Origin: Misgurnus anguillicaudatus
Lineage: Eukaryota; Chordata; Actinopteri; Cypriniformes; Cobitidae
DNA length: 64,000 bases
Direction: 5' to 3'
Assembly: GCF_027580225.2 (NCBI RefSeq)
Contig: NC_073348.2
Coordinates: 27,517,501-27,581,500, forward strand
Position 1 is the stretch's first letter, and each line of letters begins with the position of its first letter. Below the pieces are notes generated by a model, which ran no database searches, had not been told where the DNA came from, and was given only the letters and a program-made list of their open reading frames with translations. Below are positions 34,617 through 47,424 of the stretch, one piece after another. Position numbers and translations under genes: made by a program.

Positions 34617-36937
34617 GAACCTTCATCTTAAGAGTGTAATTTTATTAGGCTTGTTCATTTTTAAAGGGTTTGAAACCAAAATCTCAAATTTCTAATCTTG
34701 CAGTTTAGATATACCTGAACTATAAGAGATAGATTTGCGATTGCCATAAACTATTTATGCCATAGTATAAATACTCTTATGTTCTTCGATATTTATAGTG
34801 TAAATATCCTCCTTCATGGTGGGAGGCACACTTACAGTATTTAAATGATCAGCCTGTACAGTATACGGTACAAATCACAAACATTACAGTATACAGGCAT
34901 CCATGAATCATAACACATGCTTTTATGTTTTTATTCGGAAAAGAAGGATGCAAGCAGTCATATTTGAACAGCAGTTGACCAGCAATTGTTTAGATTAAAA
35001 CGGAAAAACATGTAAAAATGTTTTGTCAGTTTAGCAAAGTTGCACACTTTTGGGTTTAACATACCATAAATCTGTTTCTAATTCACCACACATTTGGACA
35101 GGATCTGAAATTGTGTTTTCCCCGTTGTGTTTAACACTAACTCTCCACCTGCATGAGCAAAAACCCTCTTGGCATGCTACGGGTTATGGTGCATGGAGTT
35201 TCGTGAATCAAGGTCACAGGTCAGCAATATGGCCCTTTTTCAGCCCAGCGTTGACCTCTGACCCCCACCCGCCAGGCTTTGAATGCAATCCTTTCACTAT
35301 AGCTAAAATGAGCTGTTCATTGCACTGAAACACATGCCACATAGCCAGACAATGAAAGACCACCTGTTATCTTTAAATAAAGCACATGCGCAAACTCACG
35401 CACCCTCCACCCTTCTCATTTCACAGAGGCTGATAATTCGATTAGCATCGGGATATCCTGAGAAATGATGTCACTTGGTTTACTCAGCGGGTCACAGGCT
35501 CGGTGTAACTGAATTATACTGCGAAAAGCTGTTACACACCGGCTCAGTGTCCGTATATACAAACACACACTCTCTATTTATAAGTTTATAGTGATAGATC
35601 AAATCAATTGCAGGTCAATGGCTGTGAACTTTAACGGGGTCTGTATGAATCACAAAGGTCATGAGATTACGCTTCATTCGAGCATTACAAATGAAGACTG
35701 TTAAAAATTTAAATCGGAGAGTGACTGTGCGGCTCACATTCATTATGGGAGGATTATAGGAGCAGAATGACCGTGACAAATGCTTAAGCGTCTGATCTGA
35801 GCACAGAGCTTAATCACATGTGTGTTTCTTGGAAGTAAATTTGATATTCCTAAAAAAGCTTGTGTTTTCTTTTCAATTGTTGAATGTAACAGCATCCCTT
35901 CCCTTATCTTTGTAAAGTTTGTACTCAACCAGTGAAGTGTAACCTCAATATATTAAACAATGTGTTATGGTACAAATGTGTATATTCTAAGACAAATGTT
36001 TTGATTAAATGACAACCGTGAAACTCCAAAAGAACTAATACTTATAAAATATCACATTTCCTCAAAAAACTAATGAAAAACTACTGGAAATGTTTATTTC
36101 CCCCAAAACCAAAAAAATGCTGGACATATTAAAAGACATTTTCAAGGATGAAAATTCAACAAAAACTATTTCCTAATTATTTATAACTAAAAAGAAAAGC
36201 TCAATGAGAAAAAGTTCAAGGCCTGAAATCAATTACCCAAACCCAGAAAGCAACAGACCAAAGCACAGCGTAAGCAGGTCGGCTCTATATCATTTTCCTA
36301 TCTCACTAATGATTCAGGTCTTATCACCATACATGATGGCGGCCCATAAAAGATGGAAAACATTTAAAACCACATCTCTTAACCTCGTCCCAAAATTTTT
36401 GCAAGACAAAAAATATCCAGAGTATTGGATAGCACTTCATTCCTGAAATTCTTTTTGGTTTTGTACTTCAGTACATTGACACAACTTTAGCTTTCCAAAG
36501 TCATGTGACCACATACAGTATGAGCTGACATAAGGGGTTGGTTATTATGTTATGAGTGTGTTTCAAAGCTTTGTGGGTTGTTTCTTTGCTCTTTGACTGT
36601 GACAGAAATTGGTTTAATAGGTGCAAACATGAGTCTTGGTATAATTTGACTCATTTTTGAGATGCTGTTTGATGTGGGCTTAGAACATGGTGGTCGTGCG
36701 GACAGTCCTAATAAAAAGGAATTACAAACCAGAACATATAACATTGTTTATAGTTGCAGTATGTTTTTAGATGCTGAATGAGTTGTTTTTTTGTGAATTT
36801 TTTTTAACATTTGTATTACATTTCAATTACACATATATAAAAACATTACAAAAAACAAACAATCAACATAAACAGTCTTGGGGAAATTAACAGAATTGGA
36901 GAAAATATGAAAGTTTAGATTTCATTTTCAAAAACGA

Positions 36938-37123
36938 GAATTGGAAAGAAAGAATGAAAGAAAGAAAAACAGGAGGAAGAGAGAAATGATAAAAAGTAAG
37001 AAAGATAAAGAAAAAAGATGGGAAGAAGAAAGAAAGGTAAATGATAAAAAATCAAGGCAGAAAGAAAGTCAAACAGAAAAAAGAACGAAAAATAAAAATT
37101 AGGAAAAATGAAAGAAAGCAAAA

Positions 37124-37155
<32 letters not shown>

Positions 37156-37457
37156 AAAAGAATGAAAAAGATAAAGAGGTAGAAAAAATGAAAGAAAGAA
37201 ATACAGAGAAGGAAAGAAAAAGCGGGTGGGGAAATGATAAAAAGCAAGCAAGAAAGAAGGAAGGAAAGAAAGATAGAAAGAAAGACAGAAGGGAATAAGA
37301 AATGATAAAAAAAGAAAGAACGAAAGAAATGTGGAAGAAGGAAGAAATGAAAAAGTGTTATAAATTAAGGCAGAAAGAAAGAAGAAAGTAAGTCAGACAG
37401 AAAAAAGAAAGAAAGAAAGAAAAATGCTGAAAAGTTTTAAAAAGAAAGAGAGAGAGA

Positions 37458-37521
<64 letters not shown>

Positions 37522-37760
37522 TGGAAGAAGGAAGAAATGAAAAATTATTAAAAATTAAGGCAGAAAGAAAGAAGAAAGTAAGTCAGACAGAAAAAAAAGA
37601 AAGAAAAAGAAGAATGCAGAAAAAGTTTAAAAAGAAAGATAGAGAGAAAGAAAGAAAGGTAGAAGAAGGAAGAAATAAAAAATAAGAAAAAAAGAAAGAA
37701 AAAGAAGAATGCAGAATTTTTAAAAAAAGAAAGACAGAGAGAGAGAGAAGGAAAGAAGAA

Positions 37761-37824
<64 letters not shown>

Positions 37825-38270
37825 AAAAGATACAGGCAGAAAAATGAAAGACAAAAAGGAAAAAAACAGAAAAAGAAAGAAAAATGAAAGGGGAAATGAT
37901 AAAAGGAAAAAGGAAAGAAAAAAGAAAGAAGCGAGGGAAAAATAAAAAAAGAAAGATTAAGAAAGAAAGAAAGATGTGAAGAAGGAAAGAATGAGAATTT
38001 ATATAAAATCAAGGCAAAAAGAAAGTCAGAACAAAGAAAGACCAAAAAAGAAAAGGGCAGAAAAATAAAAAATAAAGAAATACAGAGAAAGAAGGAAAGA
38101 AAGAAAGACTCAGAAAGAAAGAAAAAAAGGATAAAAGATAAAGAGGCAGAAAAAAATGAATGAAAGTAATACAGAAAAGAACGAAAGACAGAAAAAGTAA
38201 GAAAAAGAATAAAGAAAGAAAGAAATTTAAAAGCAAGAAAGCAGGCAAGAACAACGAAAGAAAGAGTAAT
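36938..38270. repeat. 1.3-kb purine (GAAA/GA) tract with internal duplication
   Basis: The + strand is nearly all A and G, with (GA)n near 37,447-37,515 and pure GAAA units near 37,763-37,826. A block starting GTGGAAGAAGGAAGAAATGA at 37,331 recurs at 37,521, offset 190 bp, and partly again near 37,660. Long open frames across it are a base-composition effect: the minus strand reads Phe/Ser/Leu only. Confidence 0.9.
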
Positions 38271-39187
38271 TGAATTACCTTCAGAATGATAAAGAAAGTT
38301 CAAATCAGAAGACAAAATGGGGGAAGGGAAAGAAAAATTCTGTCTCCCTTGAGTGAGTCCTGCTTACTGTTAAGGGCTTGAAAACGCTCCAGCTGAAGCC
38401 CTCCAATCTGTCTAATGGAAGCCATATTGAATTAGGCCTGAGTGAACACGCACGCTACATCCCAGATGAAGACCCCTGCACGCTTTTATGACCATAGAAA
38501 TCACAATAAATGCCTTCCAATTGATAGCTGACAACTGTATAAGCCATCCAAATCCAAGGTTAGGGTGACATATTGCTCTCAGTCAAACAGTAACTAGATT
38601 TTGTATCGTAAGGGCGCTGTAACGTTCGCTAAACTCGATTTACCCCGTATTGACCGATCATCAGAGACCTTTATGTGTGTGCGGGGTGTGGAAACAAAAG
38701 AGCTGTTTGTTTATTCTGAAATGATCTAGGGGGAGCGTATTGATCACTGCATACTGTACAATACCACACCACACAATCTTAAAGATTTAAAGGGTAGAAA
38801 AAATCCCAGTCAGGGTCTCTATGGAGTGCTAAAGGAACAATAACCGGGCTGTTGAACTGGAATGGGTAGACAGACAGATTACAGTGAGAGATAGATGATG
38901 ATGATACAGTACGTAAGGGTTAGTGAAACATCACACAATAAAAACCTACTTACGTCATTACAGAACCTCACGGGTTTGACCAAAGAAAAGCAACAGTTCT
39001 GTTTTCATGCATTACTCTGCTAGTGGAGGAGGTCATTATTTATTTGTATTATCTTGTAGCAGAAAGAGTTATGGAATTGGAGATGGTACGGAAAGAGAAC
39101 TGTAGGTGCCGTTTATTCACAGCACATTCCAAGCAGGTCAAGGCCATTACGTTGGGTTTCCATCGTATATTCGCTTTCTTGCAAGAA

Positions 39188-39943
39188 AGCTTGTTGACCC
39201 TTCATTGAAAATCTATGTATGATTTACTGTCAATGTCCAGAAAGGTAATAAAAACATCATCAAAGTAGTCCATGTGACATCAGTGGGTCAGTTAGAATTT
39301 GTTGAAGCATCCAAATTACATTTTGGTCCAAAAATAACAAAAATTACGACTTTATTCAGCGTTGTCTTCTTTTCCGTGTCTGTTGTGAAGCACACGTGAC
39401 TGCAGTGGCGCGGATGACATACAACGCGGCTGACGTATTATCTGGTGCGCCCCAGCTGTTTTTTTTTTGTTGTAGTTTTTTTATGCACCCGGGCTTCGTT
39501 TACAGTCTGAGGGAGATGCACGCTGTAAGTATGGAAAAAAAACTTTGCAAACATGTCTGAGGATAACACGTCATCTGCGTCACTGCAGTCACATGAATTT
39601 AGTCTCGCGCATGCGTTTCACAACAGATGCGGAAGAGAAGACAATGCTGTATAAAGTCGTAATTTTTGTTATTTTTGGACCGAAATATATTTTCGATGCT
39701 TCAACACATTCTAACTGACTCACTGATGTCACATGGATTACTTTGATGATGTTTTTATTACCTTTCTGAACATGGACAGTATACCGTACGTAGATTTTAA
39801 ATGAAGGGTCAACAAGCTCTCTGACGTAATATAAAACATCTTAACTGTGTTCCCAAGATGAACGGACGTCTTACGAGTTTGGAATGACATGAGGGTGAAT
39901 CATTAATGACATTATTTTCATTTTTGTATGAACTATCCCTTTA
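39188..39943. repeat. long inverted repeat plus GATAGTTCACCC-family tail
   Basis: AGCTTGTTGACCCTTCA (39,188) returns inverted ending at 39,818. Arms of about 190 bp share AAAGTAGTCCATGTGACATC and AACAAAAATTACGACTTTAT around a loop of about 250 bp. The adjoining 39,855-39,943 (GGAATGACATGAGGGTGAAT to AACTATCCCTTTAA) is the right end of the family seen at 61,730. Confidence 0.75.
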
Positions 39944-40360
39944 AGTCGCTCTGGAGTATAAGTCGCATCAGTCAAAAATGCGTTTTGAAGAGGAAAAAAC
40001 ATTTAAAAGTCGCACTGGACTATACGTCAATAGCAGAGAACAGCAGGCTGAATAGGTGTCCGTAAATGTTAAAGTAACATAAACAGTTATTTACACGATA
40101 CACAATAGCATACAGAACATACCTGGGAGGCTGAATAGGCCAAATTAACACGACAAGCCAAATCAAGTTCAAAAAGGTGCCGAAGTCATTCCACATCACT
40201 GAATCCTTTGAATTACATAAATACAGGAGCAGCATAGAGCAGACTCTCATGGCTGTAGACGGTAATGGTTTCTTTTGGTTCATATGAAATAATTTTGATG
40301 TATAAGTCGTACCTGACTGTAAGTTCCAGGACACGTCAAACTATGAAAAAAGTGCGACTG
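39943..40360. repeat. dispersed repeat with AGTATAAGTCGCA motifs
   Basis: The left end AAGTCGCTCTGGAGTATAAG and right-hand GTATAAGTCGTACCTGACTG and AAAAGTGCGACTG are inverted variants of the same terminal motif. A 104-codon open frame lies inside on the minus strand, but it has no recognisable domain and follows the repeat. Confidence 0.5.
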
Positions 40361-42067
40361 CTAAAAAGACTAAGAGCATTGGTCTTTCTAGGGAACCTGG
40401 TGAAATCTTGCTACATTCATATTAGTACATCAAAGGTACATATTGGTTCAAAATGTATACATATCTGCTCCTAAATGTTAGGACCTTTTGAAAGGGTACT
40501 GCCACAATGACAGCTTGGGACCATTTTTGTCCATTTCTTCCGGCCATGTAGGTGCCAAAAGCAAACCAAGGCACAAAATGTGTTTGTGAAAAGCATTGCC
40601 TGTCTTTTCAGCAGTGTGAAATTCTCATGAACAATAAAACGTGTATCTCAGCAAGGCAATTTTCTTTCTGGGTCGCTCTCTTCCCACTCTCTGTCATTTT
40701 TGGAGGTAAAATTGAACCCATTATCTCCTCGGCTAGAAATGATAATTAGATCAGCATATTTTAACCCTCACACAAGCGCACATGCGTCTCATATTATCCG
40801 TGTACTTGTAAAGCACCTGTTACCTCAAATGCTCAAGGGTGGCATGTTGTTTTTCAGAGGGAACTTCCGAGAAGCTTAGCAGGGGCACGAGAACAGAAAT
40901 AAAGCTGTCAGCGAATCCCCGCTGTCCGGATATGTGTATGTAATGTTTCTGCTTTGCCGTCTTGTACACGTCAGCCCATAGACACGAATGGATGGATCAA
41001 AGCAAACCACGGTGGTTTATACCACATGCTCAGCAGATAATTAAGTTTCTCCCTTGTGGAAAGAGATCATAAATTATCAGGGTGGCACATCACTTCCCAT
41101 GCATCCACATAGTCAAAACTTGCATACATAAAAGATGCACACACCCATACACACAAACATACTCCAGACAGTACAAACCAGCATGGTCCAACTTGCACTC
41201 TATTTTCTACACACGAAAGAGCCAAGAAAAACATGCTGGCTGAGTGCAAGATAGCACACGGGTCAGAGGTCTCATGGCTCCAGCTGGGACGGAGAGAGTT
41301 GGGCTGAGAGCGTCGTGACGAGACGAGACACATATGTGCACGAGCACACGTGTGTTTCCATGTGCTGAGGGAACGATAAATCAAGAGCTTGTCCTCGCAT
41401 GAATCATGATCATTCAACCTCAAAGCAGGCCCGTCCTGCATGGTTGTGCCTCTATATTCCAAAGCCTAATCAAGTCTTAATAAAATGTGTAATTTTGCTG
41501 CTGTGGCAGTCTTCTTCTTTAAATGCAAATGGCTATTGGAAAGCAAGGCCAGAAGAGCCAGCTGTTATCTGACCAGCGCTTGACATCAACCTAATTGGAA
41601 GCATTCCCTCGGGGATGTGGACTTAAAATGGACCAAACCACAACGATGCTTCCACTGCCAGCACTTATTACACAACAAATGGGTGAAACACTGTAACAAC
41701 CACAAGCAAATACATTTAGTATTCTGTAGTCTTAGCATTAGTTATTTATATGTAGGAATGTTAATAGGGTATTAATTGTATTAAAAGCTTTTCCGAGTAG
41801 CTAAAGTATTTTAGTAAATTTAAATCGTACCAGCCACGAAAAAATAGAGTCAAGAAAATCTTGAATTACATGACATGAGAGGATGGTTAATCTTATAAAA
41901 TGATGAAATAGAAAGAAGAGTAGATGATAAGATGAGAAAAGATGAGAAGAGAAAGTTAACACAGCTGTAAACGAACTACACTATAAAAATGCACCATGAA
42001 TTTTAATTATAAAGAGTTATAACTTTGCCTTGGAAATTTATTTTAAAATTTGTTATGGGAAACATAT

Positions 42068-42355
42068 AGACGGTTTCATCGGACGCACGTGATACACGTC
42101 TGGATTCGAACCTTACTTCCGGTTTCGTTTTTTTAATGGTCGGACTAGTTGCTAAACTGATCTCTTGAACAAATGCCTTGTCGAAAATAACAAATGTTTT
42201 GGTTTCCTAGGTAATATATGTATTGTTTTTTGCTTGTTATATAAATAAACTACGTTTAAAGAACTTTGTTGTTATTTATTCTTAGCGGAGTTTACCGGAA
42301 GTTACGCGCGGTTTGCGACAGACGCTTGTTTATGTTGTTACTGCTGAAACCGTCT
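42068..42355. repeat. MITE with AGACGGTTTCA ends
   Basis: AGACGGTTTCATCGGAC at the left and TGCTGAAACCGTCT at the right are inverted repeats around 260 bp of AT-rich DNA with a CTTCCGGTTTCG and inverse CCGGAAGTTACGCG pair. No ORF. Confidence 0.65.
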
Positions 42356-43628
42356 TTACAATTGAAACAATAGTGGACACATAGTAAGGCTATGAAGCTA
42401 TAAAATAAATGTGGATAGATTAGATAATTTGGTTTTGTGATAATTTAATAACAAGTATTTCAGTTCATCGGGGTGATTTTATATTGAGGAAATACGTGGG
42501 TCTGCTGGGGTTATTACATACAACTCGTAATTTTCATTCCTATAAGAAGTGACAACATTTTCAGTAAATCAAGCAAGTTTTTTTAACACACAGAACTCCA
42601 TTATCTCAGAATTAATCCTTTCCCAAAATTGATGCTTTATGAGTCCCAATATGACATAACACATCTGTTACAACACTAAAATCATTACAAATTAGACATT
42701 ACAGGGAACCTCTTTGGATTCACCTCCAGAGACAGAAACCCTAACTGGGTGGATCTTCGTTTCTCACACCTGCTAGGTCCCTACAGTAACACCAAACCTG
42801 ACTTAAATCAAACTTGTTAGTGTAGATCCTTCACTGACATACGTACCCAAAGGTGATGACGTATTTTTGAGGTGAGTAATGAACAAGGTTGCATGAATTG
42901 ACAATCATCAACATCATCCCTTAAATAATTCCCCATACGTTGCGTGCGAACAAGAATTCAGGAATATGTTTTGGAAAGAGTAGTGAGAGTTGAGTAGTTC
43001 TGTGTGCCAATACAAGCTAAACCGGATGAGATTATCCTTGAATCACTTTGCCTCTGGGCCTTAGCATCGCCAGCAAAATGAAAGATTTTAAGATGAACTT
43101 CCAGTCAGGGTACAAAGCTCTCATCATCACATGATATGTGCAGTCAAACAAGGATAGAGTGAAGGTGATTTGCTGATCAAAGCCCTCTAAACTGGATTTG
43201 GGCTTCGGGGTGGGCTCTGGACCGGTCAGCTGGACCTTTAAGTGCAATGCACGGGTGACTGTCTTAAGGTTTAACTTTGTGTATTTGGATTAAATAACTC
43301 CTTTTTGAAGTTGCCTTACTGTAGTATTTTAAATATTCTTACTCTGCCATGCACCACTTTACTTAGTGTCCTTCTGCTTAATATTATCAGATTTTTTTAA
43401 ACCCTTTCCAACTAAATTTTGTTGCTTTATAGTCCAAGGTCACTTGCAGTCATGAACTGACCTCATCGTCCGGCCAAACAAAATTGCTCAATGCTTTTGC
43501 CGCCTTTATTGTTTGAATTTCTCGCTCTGTAGTAAAAAGCATAAGTGCGCAGTTGCGTATTGTTTCTTTACAAAGTAAATACGCCAACTACTGGCCTGCC
43601 ACACATAATACAGCATTTTTTGTTATTT

Positions 43629-44344
43629 CAGGGTTCCCACACCTTGGTTAACTTCATATTCAAGGACCTTTCTAGGACTTTCCAGGTCCAATACCCTCAA
43701 ATTCAAGGACTAAATGTGGGGCACATTTCAAGTGAAAGCAAGGTTACATTTTAAGATACATTGTTACAGTTCCCTTTCGAGGGAACTCGCGCTGCGTCAC
43801 TGCAGTGACACTTTGGGGACACCTCCAAGGGTAAGTGCATCTGAATGTGTATATCTAATTCAACCAATGGTGAGGCTTAACGACAAAGACAGGGTGACGC
43901 GGAAGCAAGGAAGTATATCGCTACTTGAAATATTGCCAAAGACGGCGTTACAGGGACGCAGGAAGTATGGCAAGGAAGACGCAGCGTCTCGTTCCCTTCT
44001 CAGGCAACAACAGTTACATACGTAACCCGAGGCATTTTCATTTGTCAAACACAACTATGCAAAAAGGCATTTGGGTATAAATCAACACTGGCATACAGAA
44101 GATATAAGCATTTAAAGCAAACAGTTTAGCTCGTGTGTTTAAAAGGCTAGAATTCTTATGATATTATCCTACACTACACAGGGAATAATATGGAATTGTT
44201 CCCAAAAAATTATTGCATAAAACAGATTCAAGCACTTTCAATGACCTGTATCTATGTATGTATATTTTCAAAAACTTCCAGGGCCTTGAACTTTTCCCCA
44301 GATTCACAAACTTTCAAGGATTTTAAGGACTCGTGTGAACCCTG
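43629..44344. mobile_element. CAGGGTTCCCACACCTT element, copy 2
   Basis: 716 bp with ends CAGGGTTCCCACACCTT and the inverse GTGTGAACCCTG, flanked by a 6-bp direct repeat TTATTT (43623-43628, 44345-44350). It carries the same middle block as copy 1 (GGCTTAACGACAAAGACAGG, TTGCCAAAGACGGCGTTACA) plus about 125 bp near the right end that copy 1 lacks. Confidence 0.8.
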
Positions 44345-45792
44345 TTATTTTTGCGAAAAAATTTACACAGGAATATTTATTGCATTAAATTTATAAAAAA
44401 TGCTTTACTGCAGACATAACTTATAATCTTTAACGCCAATTTCCGTGTCAAACACAGTAAGTGGCTCTTTTGGTATTCAAAAACTACCTGTTATGACTAC
44501 AGCTTTGCTAAAACACATAAAACAACTGACTCCTTCAAGAGCCTTTCCCAAAGATTTCTGTGAAGTTTTCTTCCTGTCCCAGGAAATCTGCCGGACCTTT
44601 CTGTTCCGTCTGGCCTTTCATTGACTTAGCACTCTGCACGTGTATTTCGGCCTCGGATGACCTTGTGTGAGTCTCTACGTGTGTTGGTCAACATATTCCT
44701 GTCTACATATTTACCCGAAAGCCATAAATTCCATACAGATGATCCATAATTTGATTTTATCATACAGTAATACAGTGAGTGTAGGGTCAAGCTAATATTT
44801 TGTATGATAACAAGCTCATTCTCCTCTGATTTGGACCCTCTACTTGACTTCTTCAACATGCCATTTTAAAACCAACCCACACTTTCCTAAATTCCTCTCT
44901 GGTCTGTTACACTGTAATGCAGAAACCAGTCACACCCCATCGCTCCAACATGTTTTTCTGACCTCAAACAGGACATTACTGCCCCAGACCTCTTTACATT
45001 CCCTTATCATTTCTCTTCCTTCAGATATGGTAGGATTACCTAAATAAAAGACAGAGATCCCATAATCAAGCATAGCTGGCAGTCCATTGCTGGGTCATGT
45101 TGTTCAGGTGGACTGGATGTGAGATAAAAGGCAGAAGAGAGAGTACAGTATGTGTGTGTTGATAAGGCACCCAGATGTTTTCTCATAAGTCTTCATCCTC
45201 CATTGTTTGAATCATAGCTACATGCACCAAAATCGTAACCCCATTAACATTAGATCTAAAATGCTGTGCTTATGCTAAGCATGAGACTTAAATAAAATCA
45301 CTGTACATGTTTTGAAGACAGTGTCAGGATGTTTTGTGTGGCTGCAAGGGAATTGCTATACGATTGCTTAGCAGTATATAATTGTGTTAATGCATTGCTA
45401 AATGGTTTCCAGGGTATTCTCGATGGTGGCTAAAGCTTTGCTAAGTGATTGCATCATTGACGGTTGCTCACTGGCCTAATTTAAAACTATGAAAATATTC
45501 TGTGGTTTGACTTTTTGCCATATTATCTTTTCTAATAAAAACCTTAGAGTTTTGCATCATACACCTCATATTGTCATGGTTTATTCTAACCTGACTGGGC
45601 ATGAAAGCAAATATTGTACAAACCCCCCCCCCAAACAAATGCAGGGATGAGTCATCTAAAAGATTTGGTTACCCAGAATAACTTTCAAACTTGAACTTTA
45701 TGGTTTAAGAAACTGGAAATGCATTACCTCATACCAGCCAATTACAGGGCCTGACCTGCTAAGTAGGGTGAGGATAAAAATATGCATTAGAC

Positions 45793-47424
45793 CAGTGGTG
45801 ACCAATCCTGTTCCTGTAGATCTGTCCCCAGAATCGCATACTGTGACAGTAAGTACTGAATTATATGAATTATACTCATTGACCGTTAAAACAGTAAGTA
45901 CTAAATAGTATGAATATAGATAGTATGAATTAATTCGGACATACTACATCCGCCATGTTGATACATCATGTGACATGCGTCGTGATAACAACAAGTTAAG
46001 GGCTCATAATAGTTGTGCGTACGTACGCCCGATGGTGTAACCGTGACGAGGTGGGATGCGTGTCGGTTTTAATATACTTATGCGTCGTTGTCCGCGTCAA
46101 CGTGCAAACACACATGCAGACCGCTGGTAGGCAGTATCCACGCGTGTAACCACAGTAGCAGCACGACCAAGTCAATGAAGAAGCAGCTTGGCCAGTTTAA
46201 CCCAAAACTGAAGAAGAAACAGCAGCTTGTTGTGTATGTTTAAGTAAATAAACAGTGACTTTTGTTGCAGTTTCAGCTAAATCACTCCACAATCGTTGTT
46301 CTCACCGCTGCAAACAGAAATATATGGTGCAGTTATTTTTACCTGACAGGAGGGGTTCTAGTAGACCAATCACAGCGCTTGCGTTCCACCTAGAACTGAC
46401 CCGCTGTTAAAAATTTGCCGAGGTGCATGTCAGGCTACGCAGAAGCTGTGGATAACCTACGCTGTAGACCTTACCCCCGGATTTCCACCGACTGCGGAAC
46501 GGCTGCGGATCCGCTGCGGAACGGCGGCGGATTCAATCGGTTTCCATTCAAGTCAATGTGTGTATTTCCACTGACTGCATTCCGAATCCGTCACAGCTCC
46601 GGCCATTCGCAGCCCCTGGAACAAATACGCAGAGCTTCTATTTTTGACGGATTCCGGAAAGCTCCGTAGGGCGGAGCCATGACTATATCGCGTGATCATA
46701 CCTGAATTCGCGAGATCTCGTGTTGTGATCTGGGCTGGTCCAGCAAAACGTCATAATTTAATGTCATAATGGGCTAGATATCGCGCGATCATCATGTGAA
46801 TTTGCGAGACCTCATGGGTCCTCGTCACTTCAGCACGCAGCCGCTCTGCAACAAATACGGAACTGGTGGGTATTGGCGGACGGTGGATTTCGGAGCCGTA
46901 ACGCAACGGAGCCGATCTGCAGCCGCTTCGCAGTTGGTGGAAATCCGGGGTTACGCATATAAATTGGACTTTAGTTGTTAAATGGAATGACGTTAAACTA
47001 GCGCAATTTAAGCACAAGGGACAGCTGTATATATATGTATATGCATTTGAATAGAGCCGCATTACCGCTTTTGGACATTTTTTAATACAACAACGTATCT
47101 CCTTCTTCGTTGGATAATTCCTCTCGGGACAGAGAGGATCTTGCCAGAATTAGTAGGTCATCTAGAACTTTTCACCTACTATGAATTTAAACATACTACT
47201 CGCTTCGCCTACTGCTTTTCGCCTACTATACAGTATAGAAGTAGGCGGTTTCAGACGCAGCCCTATTTTCCTGCAGAGTTTACCTCCAATCCCAATCAAA
47301 CACACCTAAACCTGCTAATCAAGCTTTTCACGGCTACCTAAAAATTAGGCAGGTGTGCTGAAGCAGGGTTGGATCTAAAGTATGCCGGAGGGTAGATCTA
47401 CAGGAACAGGGTTGGTGACCACTG
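45793..47424. mobile_element. hAT-type element with further repeats nested inside
   Basis: The ends CAGTGGTGACCAATCCTGTT and the inverse of AACAGGGTTGGTGACCACTG are inverted repeats. The flanks CATTAGAC (45785-45792) and CATCAGAC (47425-47432) agree at 7 of 8 bases. Inside lie a second layer of repeat with GTATGAATTAATTCGGACAT near the left and GAAGTAGGCGGTTTCAGACG near the right, and an inner element at 46,474-46,953. Confidence 0.7.
46474..46953. repeat. innermost MITE with CCCCGGATTTCCACC ends
   Basis: CCCCCGGATTTCCACCGACT at the left and GTTGGTGGAAATCCGGGG at the right are inverted repeats. The interior is GC-rich with GCGGAACGGCTGCGGATCCG. It sits within the 45,793-47,424 element. Confidence 0.65.

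Noticed and set aside
37548..38315. 255-codon minus-strand open frame rich in Phe, Leu and Ser
   Set aside because: It lies wholly in the purine tract; the reading is an effect of GAAA/GA repeats with no protein-like composition.
40020..40334. 104-codon minus-strand frame
   Set aside because: It falls within a dispersed repeat with AGTATAAGTCGCA ends and shows no domain or splice context.
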